From Reyranella sp. (GTDB lineage: Bacteria; Pseudomonadota; Alphaproteobacteria; Reyranellales; Reyranellaceae), in assembly GCA_016780605.1 (NCBI GenBank), contig JADHLS010000292.1:1-6691 (forward strand): DNA of 6,691 bases, given 5' to 3'. Shown in pieces: positions 5,423 through 6,691 of this stretch. The notes under the pieces were generated by a model. It saw nothing but the letters and a program-made list of their open reading frames with translations. It was not told the DNA's origin and did not search any database. Positions within the stretch are counted from its first letter, which is position 1. Each line of letters starts with the position of its first letter. The translations under genes were made by a program, and so were the position numbers.

Positions 5423-6691
5423 GCGGCTGCCAGCGCCTGGTCGAGATCGGCGACGATATCCTCGATGTGCTCGAGGCCGATCGACAGGCGCACATAGCCC
5501 GGCGTGACGCCGGTCTGAGCCTGCTCTTCGGCCGTGAGCTGGGAATGCGTCGTCGAAGCCGGATGGATGGCAAGGCTGCGCGCGTCGCCGATGTTGGCGA
5601 CGTGGTAGAACATCTTGAGATTGTCGATGAACTTGCGGCCGGCGTCGGCGCCCCCCTTGAGCTCGAAGCCCAGCAGCGCACCAAGCCCGCCCGAAAGATA
5701 GGCCTCGGCGCGCTTCTTGGCCTCGCCGCCCATCAGCGAGGGATGGATCACCTTGGCGATCTTGGCATGCTTGGAGAGGTGCTGAGCCACCTTCATGGCG
5801 TTGTCGCAATGGACCCGCATGCGCAGCGGCAGGGTCTCCAGGCCCTGGATGAACATGAAGGCGTTGAACGGGCTCATCGGCGCGCCGACGTCGCGCAGCA
5901 GCGTGACGCGTGCCTTGATGATGTAGGCGACGGGTCCCATCGGCTTGGTCGCCTGCGTCCACACGGCGCCGTGGTAGCTGGGATCGGGCGTGTTCAGCAT
6001 GGGGAAGCGGTCCTTGTGCTTCTCCCAGTCGAAGTTGCCGCCATCGACCAGGATGCCGCCGATCGAGGTGCCGTGGCCGCCGATGTACTTGGTCGTCGAG
6101 TGCATGACGATCGCCGCGCCATGGTCGAGGGGCCGGCAGATCACCGGCGAGGCGGTGTTGTCCATGATCAGCGGCACGCCGAGCTCGCGGCCGATCCTCG
6201 CCACCTCGCCGATCGGGAACACCGTCAACTTGGGGTTGGGCAGCGTCTCGGCGTAGTAGCAGCGGGTCTTGGCATCGGTGGCGCGGCGGAAGTTCTCCGG
6301 ATCGGCCGGATCGACGAAGCGGCATTCGATGCCCATCGTCTTGAAAGTGTTGGCGAACAGATTCCAGGTACCGCCGTAGAGGTCGGTCGAGGCCACGAAA
6401 TTATCACCGGCGTGGCAGATGTTCTGGACGGCGAACAGCGAGGCCGCCTGCCCCGAACCCAACGTCAGCGCGGCAACGCCGCCCTCGAGTGCCGCGACGC
6501 GCTGCTCGAGCACGTCGTTGGTCGGGTTCATGATGCGGGTGTAGATGTTGCCGAGCTCGGCCAGGCCAAACAGGTTGGCGGCATGCTGCGTGTCGCGGAA
6601 CTGATAGCTCGTCGTCTGATAGATCGGCACGGCGACGGCATTGGTGGCCGGATCGCTGCGGTAACCCGAGTGCAACACGACGGTTTCGGGA
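5419..6691 (-). CDS. metY: O-acetylhomoserine aminocarboxypropyltransferase (sulfhydrylase), 5' end outside window
   Basis: This PLP enzyme of the Cys/Met metabolism family makes homocysteine from O-acetylhomoserine and sulfide, in the cytoplasm, for methionine synthesis. The frame is open to the right edge, where PETVVLHSGYRSDP matches the usual MetY N-terminus, so the true start is just outside; the GTG at 6678 is internal. Counting from that GTG, visible landmarks are VPIYQTTSY (17-25), YTRIMNPT (46-53), GSGQAA (74-79, phosphate-binding region), MDNT with Asp173 for the PLP ring nitrogen, and STTKYIGGHG (194-203) with Lys197 as the Schiff-base lysine. Further on are APMSPFNAFMFIQGLETLPLR and, near the end, YVRLSIGLE with Arg397 for the substrate carboxylate. 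The length and the long central insert after the lysine favour MetY over MetB, MetC or MetZ, though these are close relatives. Its TGA overlaps the start of the exported-protein gene. Confidence 0.93.
   Translation of the reverse strand, partial: PETVVLHSGYRSDPATNAVAVPIYQTTSYQFRDTQHAANLFGLAELGNIYTRIMNPTNDVLEQRVAALEGGVAALTLGSGQAASLFAVQNICHAGDNFVASTDLYGGTWNLFANTFKTMGIECRFVDPADPENFRRATDAKTRCYYAETLPNPKLTVFPIGEVARIGRELGVPLIMDNTASPVICRPLDHGAAIVMHSTTKYIGGHGTSIGGILVDGGNFDWEKHKDRFPMLNTPDPSYHGAVWTQATKPMGPVAYIIKARVTLLRDVGAPMSPFNAFMFIQGLETLPLRMRVHCDNAMKVAQHLSKHAKIAKVIHPSLMGGEAKKRAEAYLSGGLGALLGFELKGGADAGRKFIDNLKMFYHVANIGDARSLAIHPASTTHSQLTAEEQAQTGVTPGYVRLSIGLEHIEDIVADLDQALAAA

Noticed and set aside
4793..6325. 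510-codon minus-strand frame covering the exported protein and most of MetY
   Set aside because: The first 300 residues are an Arg-rich out-of-frame reading of MetY. Only the part after TTG 5422, beginning with the signal peptide, looks like protein.
1..6691. Search for mobile elements, CRISPR, defence systems, tRNA or riboswitches
   Set aside because: No transposase, integrase, direct repeat array, tRNA-like fold or defence-related domain could be seen. The window reads as metabolic genes with two damaged ligases.

Overview
The window is GC-rich, and its real genes strongly prefer G or C at the third codon position. The gene mix is a bacterial cytochrome P450, acyl-CoA synthetase (ANL) genes, a glutathione S-transferase, a small cupin, and a MetY-type PLP enzyme followed by a secreted protein. 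This fits a metabolically versatile soil or water alphaproteobacterium, but that is inference from style and content; no marker gene fixes the taxon. I see no rRNA, tRNA, CRISPR array, transposase or integrase.

Left part (1-1513, minus strand): an intact class I bacterial P450 is followed 15 bases later, in the same direction, by the start of a PP2C-type phosphatase that runs off the left edge. Middle (1573-3741, plus strand): two acyl-CoA synthetase genes, both broken as written. The first keeps only about 100 N-terminal and 19 C-terminal residues around a large internal deletion. The second is full length and has all its motifs, but reads through only if two single missing bases are restored, one near codon 5 and one near codon 394. 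Between them, on the minus strand, lies a small predicted membrane protein gene (2140-1937).

Right part (3746-6691): a perfect 12-bp hairpin separates the second ligase from a convergent one-domain cupin gene. Divergent from the cupin is a glutathione S-transferase of ordinary length. It ends 3 bases from the convergent end of a predicted secreted protein of unknown family. That protein gene overlaps the stop codon of an upstream MetY-like O-acetylhomoserine sulfhydrylase gene by 4 bases (TTGA), and the MetY gene runs off the right edge.

Taken together this looks like an accessory oxidation and CoA-activation neighbourhood (P450 plus acyl-CoA synthetases, with GST and cupin as possible detoxification partners) next to a sulfur-amino-acid gene pair. 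I found no convincing new multi-gene system. The points most worth checking are the two damaged ligases (true decay or sequence error), the small membrane ORF between them, and the translational coupling of MetY to an uncharacterised exported protein.
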